Assembly (NCBI RefSeq): GCF_030295915.1
Contig: NZ_AP027361.1
Location: 3,596,001 to 3,660,000 of the forward strand
Source: Thalassotalea sediminis
GTDB taxonomy: Bacteria; Pseudomonadota; Gammaproteobacteria; Enterobacterales; Alteromonadaceae
Length of the DNA stretch: 64,000 bases
Reading direction: 5' to 3'
The notes beneath the pieces were generated by a model that saw only the letters and a program-made list of their open reading frames with translations, had not been told where the DNA came from and ran no database searches. Each line of letters opens with the position of its first letter. Position 1 is the first letter of the stretch. The position numbers were made by a program, and so were the translations under genes. Of the stretch, positions 1-8,844 are shown one piece after another.

Positions 1-1
1 T

Positions 2-3000
2 GTGCGTAAAGATTGGCCTGAGCTCGTTAGTATATTAAATAAAATTTTAGCAACGATAACACCCGCGCAACATAACGAAATTCGTAACAAATGGATTGAT
101 ATTGAACTTGATAATCAAAGCCAAGAATCTATTCAAATTGAAGATGATATTCCAGTTTTCAGGCTAGTTGTCATTACATTAAGTATCGCGCTAATTTTAC
201 TACTGTTGGTGATGTATTTAAGCCGCACAAGTGGTGATGTTTTAACTTTCTATCAATCGGGTAGGCTTCGCGTTTTCGCAATGCTAGCAATTTCAGCGGT
301 ACTCATTGTTGTACTTACACTTGCTTGGAATTCACTGAATCGAGAACAAAGCGTTTACCAACATCGAGTTGGACAAGCATTGAATACGGTACTTGATGCA
401 ACTCATGATTCTGTCAATTATTGGATTGCAGGACGCAAGCAATTATTAACCATTATTGCCAATGAATCTGGCTTAAATACCTTAATGGCAAAAACTCAAC
501 AAACAACGAGCGCACAACCAAAAAATCAAAAGAAAAGCCTAGAAAACCTGCTCGGAGAAAACGACTTAAACAACGAAGACTGGCAATTACATATGTTACT
601 CGCAGACGGCACCCCTGTTTTCGAAAACACACCATCGTTAGCACACATTTTTCCATTACTTAAAACATCCATACTCAATCGTAAAACCATCTTTATTCCG
701 CCGGTTAATGACCCAGTTACAAAAATGCCGATGTTATATTTTGCTGCACCAGTGCTCGATTACCAAGGTAAGGCTATTGCAATTATCGTCGCTGCTGTTG
801 ACCCACGAGAAACCTTTTCGCGTATTTTACATAAAGGCCGCGTTGGATCTTCAGGCGATACTTATGCAATTAATCAGCAAGGTTTAATGATCTCTGAGAG
901 TCGCTACACACCTTCGCTCACCCATGAAAAATTATCTGCAGACAAGCAAACAAGTATTTTAAATGTAAGTGTGGCAAATAATGCTGTAGAAACCGACAGC
1001 ATGCTTACACTTGCAGCAAGATCCGTTTTAGCCGGTAAGCAAGGCATTCGAACGATCGCTTACAATGACTATCAAGGAACACCAGTGTTAGGTGCTTGGC
1101 TTTGGGATGATCAGCTTGGTATTGGCATCATTACTGAAATTTCAAAATCAGAAGCACTTGAAGCCTATGATATTTCACGTAATACACTGACGTCGGTACT
1201 CGGTGTCACCTTATTCCTTTCACTAAGCTTAACGGCTATCGGTGCGTGGATTGGTGAGCGAGCCAATCGCTCATTACTTAACGCAAAAGATGAGTTAGAA
1301 GATAAAGTGCGTGAACGCACAGCTGAGCTAAGTAAAAGCCAATCGCAATTTTATCATTTAATAAAATCGGCCCCCGATCCGATGATAATTTCAGATGCAG
1401 ATGGGCTTATTACACTCATAAATACCCGTGCAATTGAGCTTTTTGGCTACGAATCAGATGAAATTATTGGCCAACCTATCGAAATTTTATTGCCGCATAA
1501 CCTCCGAAAAGGTCATCGTGAATACCGTAAATCCTATATTAAAGCTCCAGAATCCCGAGCAATGGGGCAAAATATGACCCTTGAAGCTTTAACAAAACAT
1601 GGAGAAAGTATTCCCGTAGAGATTAGTTTAAGTCCCATCGAATCAGAGGGTAAATTGCTAGTTGCAAGTGCAATACGTGACATAACCGAACGCCGTCAAG
1701 CGCTTGAAGACTTGACCAACGCACAAAAACAAACGAAAGACTTTCTTGATAACTTACCAGCGGTTGCCTTTTTGAAGGGAATAGATGGTAAATATCTACT
1801 GGTTAACGCACTGTGGCAGGAAGTAACAGGATTAAAAGAATCTGAAGTATTGGGCAAATGCGACACTGAATTATTTGGCGCACAAACATCCGAACACTTC
1901 ATTGCTCACGACAAAGAGGTTGTTGAAAATGGTGAAGTACTCGTATACGAAGATGAAGGTCAAGGCGACAAAGGTGCTGGCCGATCATATTTATGTCATA
2001 AGTTTCCAATGTATAACAGTAAAGGTGACATAGTTGGTATTGGTGGGGCAGCGATAGAGATTTCAGAATTAAAAGCAAGCCAGCAAGAACTACAAAAAAG
2101 TCAAAAACGTATTAGCAGCTTACTTGACGCAACGCCAGAGCCATTATTTGTATTAAATGAAGACGCCAATATTATAGAAACTAACGACGCAGTGAGTCGC
2201 GTGTTTGGCTACGAAAAGCAAGATGTTGTTAATAAACATATCACATTACTGATACCAGAAAGATTAAACCAACTCAGTACTAAACATTTTACGCGCTATA
2301 TTCAATCCCCTAAACAAATGAATATCACAACACGAAAAGATATTGTGGCGCTCACTAAAAACGGTGATGAACTGATTGTCGAAATAAATTTAAACCCCAT
2401 TGAAATAAACAATGAAATGCTGATTATTGCTGGTATTCGCGATGTCACTAGTCAACGAGCAGCGGAACAAGCAGTGCTGAATGCCAAAGCGCAAATAGAG
2501 GAAAAACAAGCGCTATTGCAATCACTGTTTGACAATATTCCTGACTTAATCTCGGCAAAAGATCTTAAAGGTCACTATATCGATGCTAATAAGGCCTACG
2601 AAAAATTCGCTGATGTGAAAAAACAGTATTTTATCGGTAAAACTGACTTTGACATCTATCCTAAAGAAGATGCCGAACGCTTCCGCAAAATGGATCAAGC
2701 GATGGTTGAAACAGGCGATATTTATCGAAGCGAAGAATGGGTTACCTACCCAGATGGACACCAAGTATTGCTAGACACCTATAAAATTCCTTTACGTGCA
2801 GCACACAACAAAATTTCAGGTATTTTAGGCATTTCTCGTGATATTACTGAAAGAAAAGAATTCGAAGAAAAATTGCAAGAATCAAAACTAGAAGCTGACG
2901 CCGCCAATCAGGCAAAATCAGATTTCCTCGCCAATATGTCACATGAAATACGTACACCGATGAATGCCGTAATAGGTATGAGCCATCTCGCCCTACAAAC

Positions 3001-5098
3001 AGAACTCGATCGTAAACAGCGAAATTACATTGAAAAGGTACGTCGAAGTGCTGAGTCATTGCTTGGCATAATAAATGACATTCTCGACTTTTCAAAAATT
3101 GAAGCCGGTAAAATGGATATGGAAAACGTGCCATTTCGTTTAGAAGATGTCATGGATAATCTTACCAATCTTGTCGGTATTAAAGCCGAAGAAAAAGGCA
3201 TTGAATTGCATTATGACATGGCAACTGACTTACCATTAGCGCTAGTTGGCGACCCACTTAGATTAGGACAAATACTGGTCAACCTAGGTAACAATGCCGT
3301 TAAATTTACCGACGAAGGTGGTGAAATTGTCGTACGGGTGCGTAAAAAACACAGCACAAATGAGCACGCCATTTTACAATTTTCAGTAAAAGATAGTGGC
3401 ATTGGCATGAATGAAGCGCAACGCAATAAACTGTTTCAGCCGTTTTCTCAAGCGGATAGCTCCACTACACGAAAATATGGCGGTACAGGACTAGGCCTGA
3501 CTATTTGTCGTAAACTTGCCAATATGATGGATGGCAAAATTTGGGTAGATAGCCAACCTGGTGAGGGTAGTACGTTCTGTTTTACCGTTAAAGTAGGCCT
3601 TCAAAAAGGGGAAACATCACAGCCTAAACCTGCAATTTCAGAACTAGGAACGTTACATGTGTTAATCGTTGACGATAATGCGTCTGCACGTGATATTTTT
3701 TCTAACATGCTCACGCAATTTGGCTTTAGAGTTGATCAAGCGGCTACAGGCCAACAGGCCTTAAACGCCTTAAAAGCCGCAGATAATAGTGACCCTTATC
3801 AACTCGTGCTAGTAGATTGGAAAATGCACGAAATGGACGGTGTGGAGGTTGCACAGCATATTTTACAATCCGTAGAACTAAAAAACGTACCATCAATCAT
3901 TATGGCTACCGCATACGGTAAAGATGAAGCAGCAAATGCGGCAGATGGCTTGTCGATCAGTGGTTTTCTAACCAAACCCGTGACCCCTTCAAGTATGCTT
4001 GATTGCATACTCATGGCAATGGGTAAAGAAGTAACCAAGATAAAACATATAGATACCTCAGAAGAGCTAGCGAAAAAAGCAATAGAAAAGCTAGAAGGTA
4101 CACGAGTGTTACTTGTAGAAGACAATGAAATAAACCAAGAACTAGCGATAGAACTGCTAACACTGAACAATATAAACGTGGCCTTAGCGGTTAATGGCAA
4201 AGAAGCCATTGAAAAAATTCAACAAGAAGAGTTTGATTTGGTACTAATGGATTGCCAAATGCCGGTTATGGATGGCTACGCTGCCACTAAGGCACTGCGT
4301 AAAATGGAACAATTTAAGTCGCTACCTATTATCGCAATGACGGCTAATGCTATGGTTGGCGACAAGGAAAAAGTGCTTGATGCTGGCATGAACGACCACA
4401 TCGCTAAACCTATTAACGTTAATGATATGTTTATTGTTATGTCTAAATATATCACTGGCGATGTAACAACGACAAACGCTACAGATATACCAACGGCACA
4501 GGATGATACTTTTATACCGCAACTACCAGGTATTGACCAGGCACGTGGCTTGCAGACCATGCAAGGCAACAAAAAGCTCTTTGCAAGGTTAGTTAAACGC
4601 TTTCATGAAAGCCATAAAAATTTCGCAGAACAACTCGCTCAAGCTTTACAAGACAAAGACACTGAATTAGCCCAGCGACTTATTCATACCCTTAAAGGTA
4701 CCGCTGGTAATATTGGTGCTCAAGAGATTTATCAAGAAGCTATGGAGCTTGAACAAGCTTTCGAGCAACAGGCTGATGATTTTGAGTCTCGACAAGCATC
4801 ACTGATCGCGAATTTAACACAATTATTAACAGGTATTGAAAATGCAGCATGGCAAACTAGTGCTACGACTAACAACTATGATCCAGAAAAAGCCAACGAA
4901 ATAATAATAAAGCTTAGCGATGCACTCTCCTCTTTCGATACTGACGCAATCGACTTAGTAGAAGAACTAACAACAATGTTCACTGACACACAGCAATTAG
5001 CCAAATTAAACGCGCTGGCAGACAAAGTAAACGGCTTTGACTTCCCAAACGCCTTAACATTACTCGAAGAAATTAAAGATGAATTAAATAAAGAATAA
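2..5098 (+). CDS. BvgS-like hybrid histidine kinase, 5' truncated by window edge
   Basis: Multi-step phosphorelay sensor kinase of the inner membrane. The first ~32 residues look like the C-terminal end of a periplasmic SBP_bac_3 (PBPb) domain (RKDWPEL...ILNK...IRNKW), so the true start lies upstream of the window and the GTG at position 2 is only the edge. Visible order: TM ~50-72, TM ~90-110, periplasmic Cache-like region ~115-390, TM ~396-420, four PAS domains (~445-560, 575-690, 700-815, 840-955), HisKA with SHEIRTPMN (His981), HATPase ~1085-1200, two receiver domains (Asp1272 in VDWKMHEMDG; Asp1417 in MDCQMPVMDG) and a C-terminal HPt (His1562 in HTLKGTAGN). The phosphate path His-Asp-His is therefore complete. 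The ligand is unknown. It lies just outside the PG locus and no dedicated response regulator is adjacent. Confidence 0.9.
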   Translation: MRKDWPELVSILNKILATITPAQHNEIRNKWIDIELDNQSQESIQIEDDIPVFRLVVITLSIALILLLLVMYLSRTSGDVLTFYQSGRLRVFAMLAISAVLIVVLTLAWNSLNREQSVYQHRVGQALNTVLDATHDSVNYWIAGRKQLLTIIANESGLNTLMAKTQQTTSAQPKNQKKSLENLLGENDLNNEDWQLHMLLADGTPVFENTPSLAHIFPLLKTSILNRKTIFIPPVNDPVTKMPMLYFAAPVLDYQGKAIAIIVAAVDPRETFSRILHKGRVGSSGDTYAINQQGLMISESRYTPSLTHEKLSADKQTSILNVSVANNAVETDSMLTLAARSVLAGKQGIRTIAYNDYQGTPVLGAWLWDDQLGIGIITEISKSEALEAYDISRNTLTSVLGVTLFLSLSLTAIGAWIGERANRSLLNAKDELEDKVRERTAELSKSQSQFYHLIKSAPDPMIISDADGLITLINTRAIELFGYESDEIIGQPIEILLPHNLRKGHREYRKSYIKAPESRAMGQNMTLEALTKHGESIPVEISLSPIESEGKLLVASAIRDITERRQALEDLTNAQKQTKDFLDNLPAVAFLKGIDGKYLLVNALWQEVTGLKESEVLGKCDTELFGAQTSEHFIAHDKEVVENGEVLVYEDEGQGDKGAGRSYLCHKFPMYNSKGDIVGIGGAAIEISELKASQQELQKSQKRISSLLDATPEPLFVLNEDANIIETNDAVSRVFGYEKQDVVNKHITLLIPERLNQLSTKHFTRYIQSPKQMNITTRKDIVALTKNGDELIVEINLNPIEINNEMLIIAGIRDVTSQRAAEQAVLNAKAQIEEKQALLQSLFDNIPDLISAKDLKGHYIDANKAYEKFADVKKQYFIGKTDFDIYPKEDAERFRKMDQAMVETGDIYRSEEWVTYPDGHQVLLDTYKIPLRAAHNKISGILGISRDITERKEFEEKLQESKLEADAANQAKSDFLANMSHEIRTPMNAVIGMSHLALQTELDRKQRNYIEKVRRSAESLLGIINDILDFSKIEAGKMDMENVPFRLEDVMDNLTNLVGIKAEEKGIELHYDMATDLPLALVGDPLRLGQILVNLGNNAVKFTDEGGEIVVRVRKKHSTNEHAILQFSVKDSGIGMNEAQRNKLFQPFSQADSSTTRKYGGTGLGLTICRKLANMMDGKIWVDSQPGEGSTFCFTVKVGLQKGETSQPKPAISELGTLHVLIVDDNASARDIFSNMLTQFGFRVDQAATGQQALNALKAADNSDPYQLVLVDWKMHEMDGVEVAQHILQSVELKNVPSIIMATAYGKDEAANAADGLSISGFLTKPVTPSSMLDCILMAMGKEVTKIKHIDTSEELAKKAIEKLEGTRVLLVEDNEINQELAIELLTLNNINVALAVNGKEAIEKIQQEEFDLVLMDCQMPVMDGYAATKALRKMEQFKSLPIIAMTANAMVGDKEKVLDAGMNDHIAKPINVNDMFIVMSKYITGDVTTTNATDIPTAQDDTFIPQLPGIDQARGLQTMQGNKKLFARLVKRFHESHKNFAEQLAQALQDKDTELAQRLIHTLKGTAGNIGAQEIYQEAMELEQAFEQQADDFESRQASLIANLTQLLTGIENAAWQTSATTNNYDPEKANEIIIKLSDALSSFDTDAIDLVEELTTMFTDTQQLAKLNALADKVNGFDFPNALTLLEEIKDELNKE

Positions 5099-5123
5099 AA
5101 GTATTTAACAAATAATGAGGACC

Positions 5124-5163
5124 AAAACATTCAAAGCCAGCTTACACTGGCTTTGAATGTTTT
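5124..5163. terminator. Bidirectional terminator hairpin
   Basis: Perfect 17-bp inverted repeat (5124-5140 with 5147-5163) around a 6-nt loop, with A-tract and T-tract flanks on both sides. It sits between the convergent kinase and yicC genes and can serve both. Confidence 0.85.
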
Positions 5164-5165
5164 AA

Positions 5166-6029
5166 TTATTCTATATTCTGGATCTGCTCACGCATTTGTT
5201 CAATCAATACCTTTAATTCGACAGCTGAATTGGTGATATCAGCGTTAATTGATTTTGAGCCTAATGTATTCGCTTCTCGATTGAACTCTTGCATCATAAA
5301 GTCGAGGCGGCGGCCTTGTGGTCCACCCTTTTTAAGAATATTTTTAGTTTCTTTTACATGGCTAAACAGACGATCAATTTCTTCGTCAACATCCATTTTT
5401 TGAGCGAGTAATACCAACTCTTGTTCTACACGCTGTGAATCAAGTTCTATGTTTGCATCATTAAATTTTTCTAAAATGCGGTCGCGTTGCCATTGTACAA
5501 CTTCTGGCATATGCGCTTTTACGTTCTCTGCCTGCACTACAATGCCATCAAGGCGTTGTTCGATGAGTTCTTTCATATTCTCGCCTTCGCTTGCACGAGC
5601 AGCAATAAAGTCTTTCAGTGCTTGGTCAAAACCTTTTAATATATCGGTTTGGATAACATCTAAATCTGCTTCTTCAGTTTCCATTACGCCCGGCCAACGC
5701 ATAATTTCTACAGGGTTTACTTGGCTATTAAGTGTTTGCTCGTTTATCCAACCTGCATGTTCTAACAACTGCGCTGCAAGTTCTTTATTGAGTGATAGTT
5801 TACCTTTCGCTGAAGGGTTTGGATTAAAACGTAAAGCACACTCTACTTTACCGCGTGCTAATGCTTTACGAAAACGCTCTCGTAATACGGGCTCAATACT
5901 GCGAAATTGTTCAGGTAAACGAAAATAGTTTTCTAAAAATCGTTGGTTAACACTGCGAATTTCCCAAATGGCGTTACCCCACACCTCTTTAACTTCAACG
6001 CGAGCAAATGCTGTCATACTGTGGATCAT
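5166..6029 (-). CDS. yicC: YicC family endoribonuclease
   Basis: 287 residues, normal for YicC. It has the N-terminal YicC_N region (MIHSMTAFAR at the start) and the C-terminal DUF1732 region with the family-typical DVDEEIDRLFSHV segment and the closing EREANTLGSK-like stretch (here NREANTLGSKS). E. coli YicC has been described as a stress-related endoribonuclease; the role here is taken from the family. An AGGA Shine-Dalgarno stands 6 nt before the ATG. In E. coli and many relatives yicC is divergent and adjacent to rph-pyrE. Here the orientation is kept, but rph is about 47.6 kb away. Confidence 0.95.
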   Translation of the reverse strand: MIHSMTAFARVEVKEVWGNAIWEIRSVNQRFLENYFRLPEQFRSIEPVLRERFRKALARGKVECALRFNPNPSAKGKLSLNKELAAQLLEHAGWINEQTLNSQVNPVEIMRWPGVMETEEADLDVIQTDILKGFDQALKDFIAARASEGENMKELIEQRLDGIVVQAENVKAHMPEVVQWQRDRILEKFNDANIELDSQRVEQELVLLAQKMDVDEEIDRLFSHVKETKNILKKGGPQGRRLDFMMQEFNREANTLGSKSINADITNSAVELKVLIEQMREQIQNIE

Positions 6030-6126
6030 AATCTTTCCTATTATTTACTTTATTAAGTTTCTTTTATAAGAATGAACGGGAAGATTATGCCTGACATGAT
6101 GTTATTCAGCCATGTTTTATTAGAAA

Positions 6127-6148
6127 GTGGGCTAAATAATAAGCCCAC
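6127..6148 (-). terminator. Probable terminator after the amidase-YfeW fusion gene
   Basis: GTGGGCT/AGCCCAC 7-bp stem with an 8-nt AT loop. Read on the minus strand it is followed by TTTCTAAT. It lies 50 bp beyond the stop codon of the gene at 6198-8699. Confidence 0.55.
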
Positions 6149-6197
6149 CGAAAAGCGTCATTGTGAAATAATGTAGCTAAAACTTTAATAGTTTTAA

Positions 6198-8699
6198 TTA
6201 CATTGTGTTTAAAATTTCTTCATAAATTAATGAAATAATACTGCCGTATTTTCCAGTTTCAAATTCCTTTCCTTTGAAACTGTAATGCTTATCATCACCT
6301 TCAATTAATGTATGACGTGCGTTCGTTAGCAAAACTATTGCTAAATCATGCTCTGGATCTATCACTGTAACGGTTCCTGTCCATCCTGTGTGACCATAAG
6401 CATAGGCACTGGCATAAGGACCAAAATGCCACTTCAATGCACCGTTATTACTTCGACGCCAACCTAAACCAAAGCTACCATTACCATCAGCTGGTTTGGT
6501 AAATTGATCTAAAATACGTCGATCAAAAAAATGTTTATCGCCATAACCACCACCATTAAGAAGCGTTTGCATCAACACACCAATTTCCAACGTTGTTGAA
6601 AATAAACCGGCATGCCCAGCTACGCCACTAAAAGAGTGATAAGCCTTTTCATCGTGTACTTCACCTTGCAGCACATATTCACGCACATTATTAAAATCAA
6701 CGCGACCACCTCTGGTTGTGCCATGAACTTCGGTTGCTGCAAACTGTTGTTTATATTTACCTTTATCTAAAGGGTTAAATAATGTGTCGGTTAGCCCAAG
6801 TTGTTGGTATATATGTTGCTCAACATAAGCATCTAATGCCTGCCCCGTTATTCTTTCTATTAACATGCCAAGCAACATAAAGTCGGTATCACTGTACATG
6901 TGCTTAGCGTTACGTCCAACAACAAAGGGCACATTATTTAAGATCAGTTGCTTGGTCTTTTTATGATTTTGCGAATAGAAGCTCGCCCCCAACTTATTCT
7001 CTTTAGTAAAGAATCGAACTTGCGGTGCATAACCCGCCGTATGCGTTAAAAAGTCTTTCACTAAACGGCTTTCACGCCCGCCACCATCATAATCAGGTAA
7101 ATAATAAGAAAGCGGCTTAGTCACATCGAGTCGTCCTTCTTCTACCAACGTCATTAGGGCAAAATTAGTCGCAAACATTTTCGTATTTGAAGCAATATCA
7201 AAAATGGTATTTTTCTGCATTTTTACCGGCTGCGCTAAAAGCTCACCACCATCTGCAAATTTTCTGGCATAACCATATGCCTGATGTTTAATAATGTTGC
7301 CATCTTTTATCACTAATAAAGCTGCACCAGGAAATCCTTGCTCAATATCGTCAGTAATTTGTTTATCTACTGCTGAAAAGCTTTTAAGGGCTGTAGCACT
7401 TTTATCCATAGATTTATCAACGAGCTTAGGATAAGGAATAACAATATTAATTGAGGCACCTTCAGGCATTACATTTTCAACTCTAAGGGTGTTATTACCA
7501 TTTTTAGTACGTCGCGCTAAGCTGTATTTATAACGGTTACCTGCGGTCATTGTCGAAGCAATGGAAATTTTTTGACCATTAATGAAAATATCAGCCGATG
7601 TTGCGTCAATGCTATCAATAATAATTTCACCGCGCCCTTTATACGCTTTGAATATTGCACGGTCATTTACCAATTCTCTTTTACTACGTATTTCCTCGGC
7701 ATCAGGAAATACTCTGTCTATTTGTCCGCGTTTTACGCGATATACAGGCTCTATCTTAGGTTGTAGTTCAAGTTGATAACGTTGCCATAACGCCTCAAGC
7801 TTATTAGCCTTATATTTTTTTAATAACGCAAACAGTGTCGCCACGGTTTTAGCATCAGCTTTACCGTTTATATGCCAAGGAATAAAGTGCATTTGAAAAG
7901 CGGTAAGTGTATCGATGGTATTGTTATCCAATATGCCTGTTTCAGTAATGCCATAGCCATAACTGTTAAGCGCTTTTTGCACGAGACCAACATTAGGTAA
8001 ATCACGCTGGAAAATTTGCCAGTATTCATCCATATCTGACTTTTCATACCAAGCGCCAATTCCAGCTTTGTACAATTGGTACCATGGGAATCTTGGCCCT
8101 GGATCGGTTTTTCTGGTTGGCGCGATATCGGCATGACCAACCACTTGCGTCGGGCCAATATCAGGGTTTCTAGCTAAAATGTCTTTTGATAACGCAATTA
8201 ATAATTGAATTTGTTCGGGGTCAAAATCAGGAAATAGACAATTTCGACTATCACTACTTCTACTAATAAGCGCCATATTTTCGGTGCGTTTACATTCTGG
8301 TATGTTGACTATTTCTATGCCAATAGAGTGGTCATTTAAATCTCGCCTTCCCTGCCAATAGCTTGAGCCAGCGTGCCAAGCACGATCTTGTTCATCAACA
8401 AGTCGATAAATATTTAAATCACTATGGTCATAAGTACTATCTAACCTTTCTGGTAATAAATAATGAGAGCTCACCCCTCCTTTTTCCACCAATGCTGTTA
8501 CCGAGCGCTCATAATTGATCGCAGTGTAATGCATGACTAAAAACTTAATACGTTTACTATAGTTTTCAGAGGGTAACTCTTCGATGGAAAGCGAGCTACA
8601 ACTTGAAAGAAAAAGCAAACACGTTGCCATCAAGGTTGTAATGGTTATTGGTTTTTTAGTGGGTGAAGATAGTTTAGTTTTAATAAAAGACACTAGCAT
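6198..8699 (-). CDS. AmiD-type amidase fused to YfeW-type serine hydrolase, lipoprotein
   Basis: 833-residue two-enzyme protein. The N-terminus has a hydrophobic stretch ending in LSSC (Cys34), a lipobox, so it is probably an outer-membrane lipoprotein. Residues ~50-215 are an Amidase_2 (AmiD/AmpD) domain with the zinc ligand pattern His57 (VMHYTA), His189 (VVGHADIAP) and Asp199 (KTDPGP). A short PG-binding-like region follows (~235-300). Residues ~440-830 are a class C beta-lactamase/PBP4B (YfeW)-like hydrolase with Ser504-N-T-Lys507, a YSD second motif and a late GHTG. AmiD cleaves MurNAc-L-Ala bonds in PG fragments; YfeW is a DD-carboxypeptidase-like protein. The fusion would couple stem-peptide release with peptide trimming. 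Both domains look intact. The long n-region leaves the exact start slightly uncertain. Confidence 0.88.
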   Translation of the reverse strand: MLVSFIKTKLSSPTKKPITITTLMATCLLFLSSCSSLSIEELPSENYSKRIKFLVMHYTAINYERSVTALVEKGGVSSHYLLPERLDSTYDHSDLNIYRLVDEQDRAWHAGSSYWQGRRDLNDHSIGIEIVNIPECKRTENMALISRSSDSRNCLFPDFDPEQIQLLIALSKDILARNPDIGPTQVVGHADIAPTRKTDPGPRFPWYQLYKAGIGAWYEKSDMDEYWQIFQRDLPNVGLVQKALNSYGYGITETGILDNNTIDTLTAFQMHFIPWHINGKADAKTVATLFALLKKYKANKLEALWQRYQLELQPKIEPVYRVKRGQIDRVFPDAEEIRSKRELVNDRAIFKAYKGRGEIIIDSIDATSADIFINGQKISIASTMTAGNRYKYSLARRTKNGNNTLRVENVMPEGASINIVIPYPKLVDKSMDKSATALKSFSAVDKQITDDIEQGFPGAALLVIKDGNIIKHQAYGYARKFADGGELLAQPVKMQKNTIFDIASNTKMFATNFALMTLVEEGRLDVTKPLSYYLPDYDGGGRESRLVKDFLTHTAGYAPQVRFFTKENKLGASFYSQNHKKTKQLILNNVPFVVGRNAKHMYSDTDFMLLGMLIERITGQALDAYVEQHIYQQLGLTDTLFNPLDKGKYKQQFAATEVHGTTRGGRVDFNNVREYVLQGEVHDEKAYHSFSGVAGHAGLFSTTLEIGVLMQTLLNGGGYGDKHFFDRRILDQFTKPADGNGSFGLGWRRSNNGALKWHFGPYASAYAYGHTGWTGTVTVIDPEHDLAIVLLTNARHTLIEGDDKHYSFKGKEFETGKYGSIISLIYEEILNTM

Positions 8700-8779
8700 G
8701 ATGTAACGTTCGAAATTCCTGTTTAATGTTATTGTTTAGTCAATCATGATGAACATTGACCAAACAATAAAATTAAGAA

Positions 8780-8803
8780 AAATCCCCGTAAGTACGGGGA
8801 TTT
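8780..8803 (-). terminator. Rho-independent terminator of the TonB receptor gene
   Basis: AAATCCCCGTA/TACGGGGATTT 11-bp inverted repeat. On the minus strand it is followed by TTTTTC. It separates the upstream receptor gene from the amidase-YfeW gene. Confidence 0.8.
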
Positions 8804-8844
8804 ATTTCTAATCCATTTATCAATTAAATTTGGCTAAACGTAGT

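Noticed and set aside
3799..4209. 136-codon minus-strand open frame inside the first hybrid kinase
   Set aside because: Ser/Ala-rich reverse reading of receiver domains, typical shadow frame.
5449..5928. 159-codon plus-strand open frame inside yicC
   Set aside because: Antisense to a full-length conserved gene; no ribosome site.
6030..6197. Possible insertion-site repeat at the yicC edge of the PG locus
   Set aside because: I compared this stretch with the region before rph (53419-53635) and saw no direct repeat, integrase or tRNA fragment; only the terminator-like hairpin is supported.
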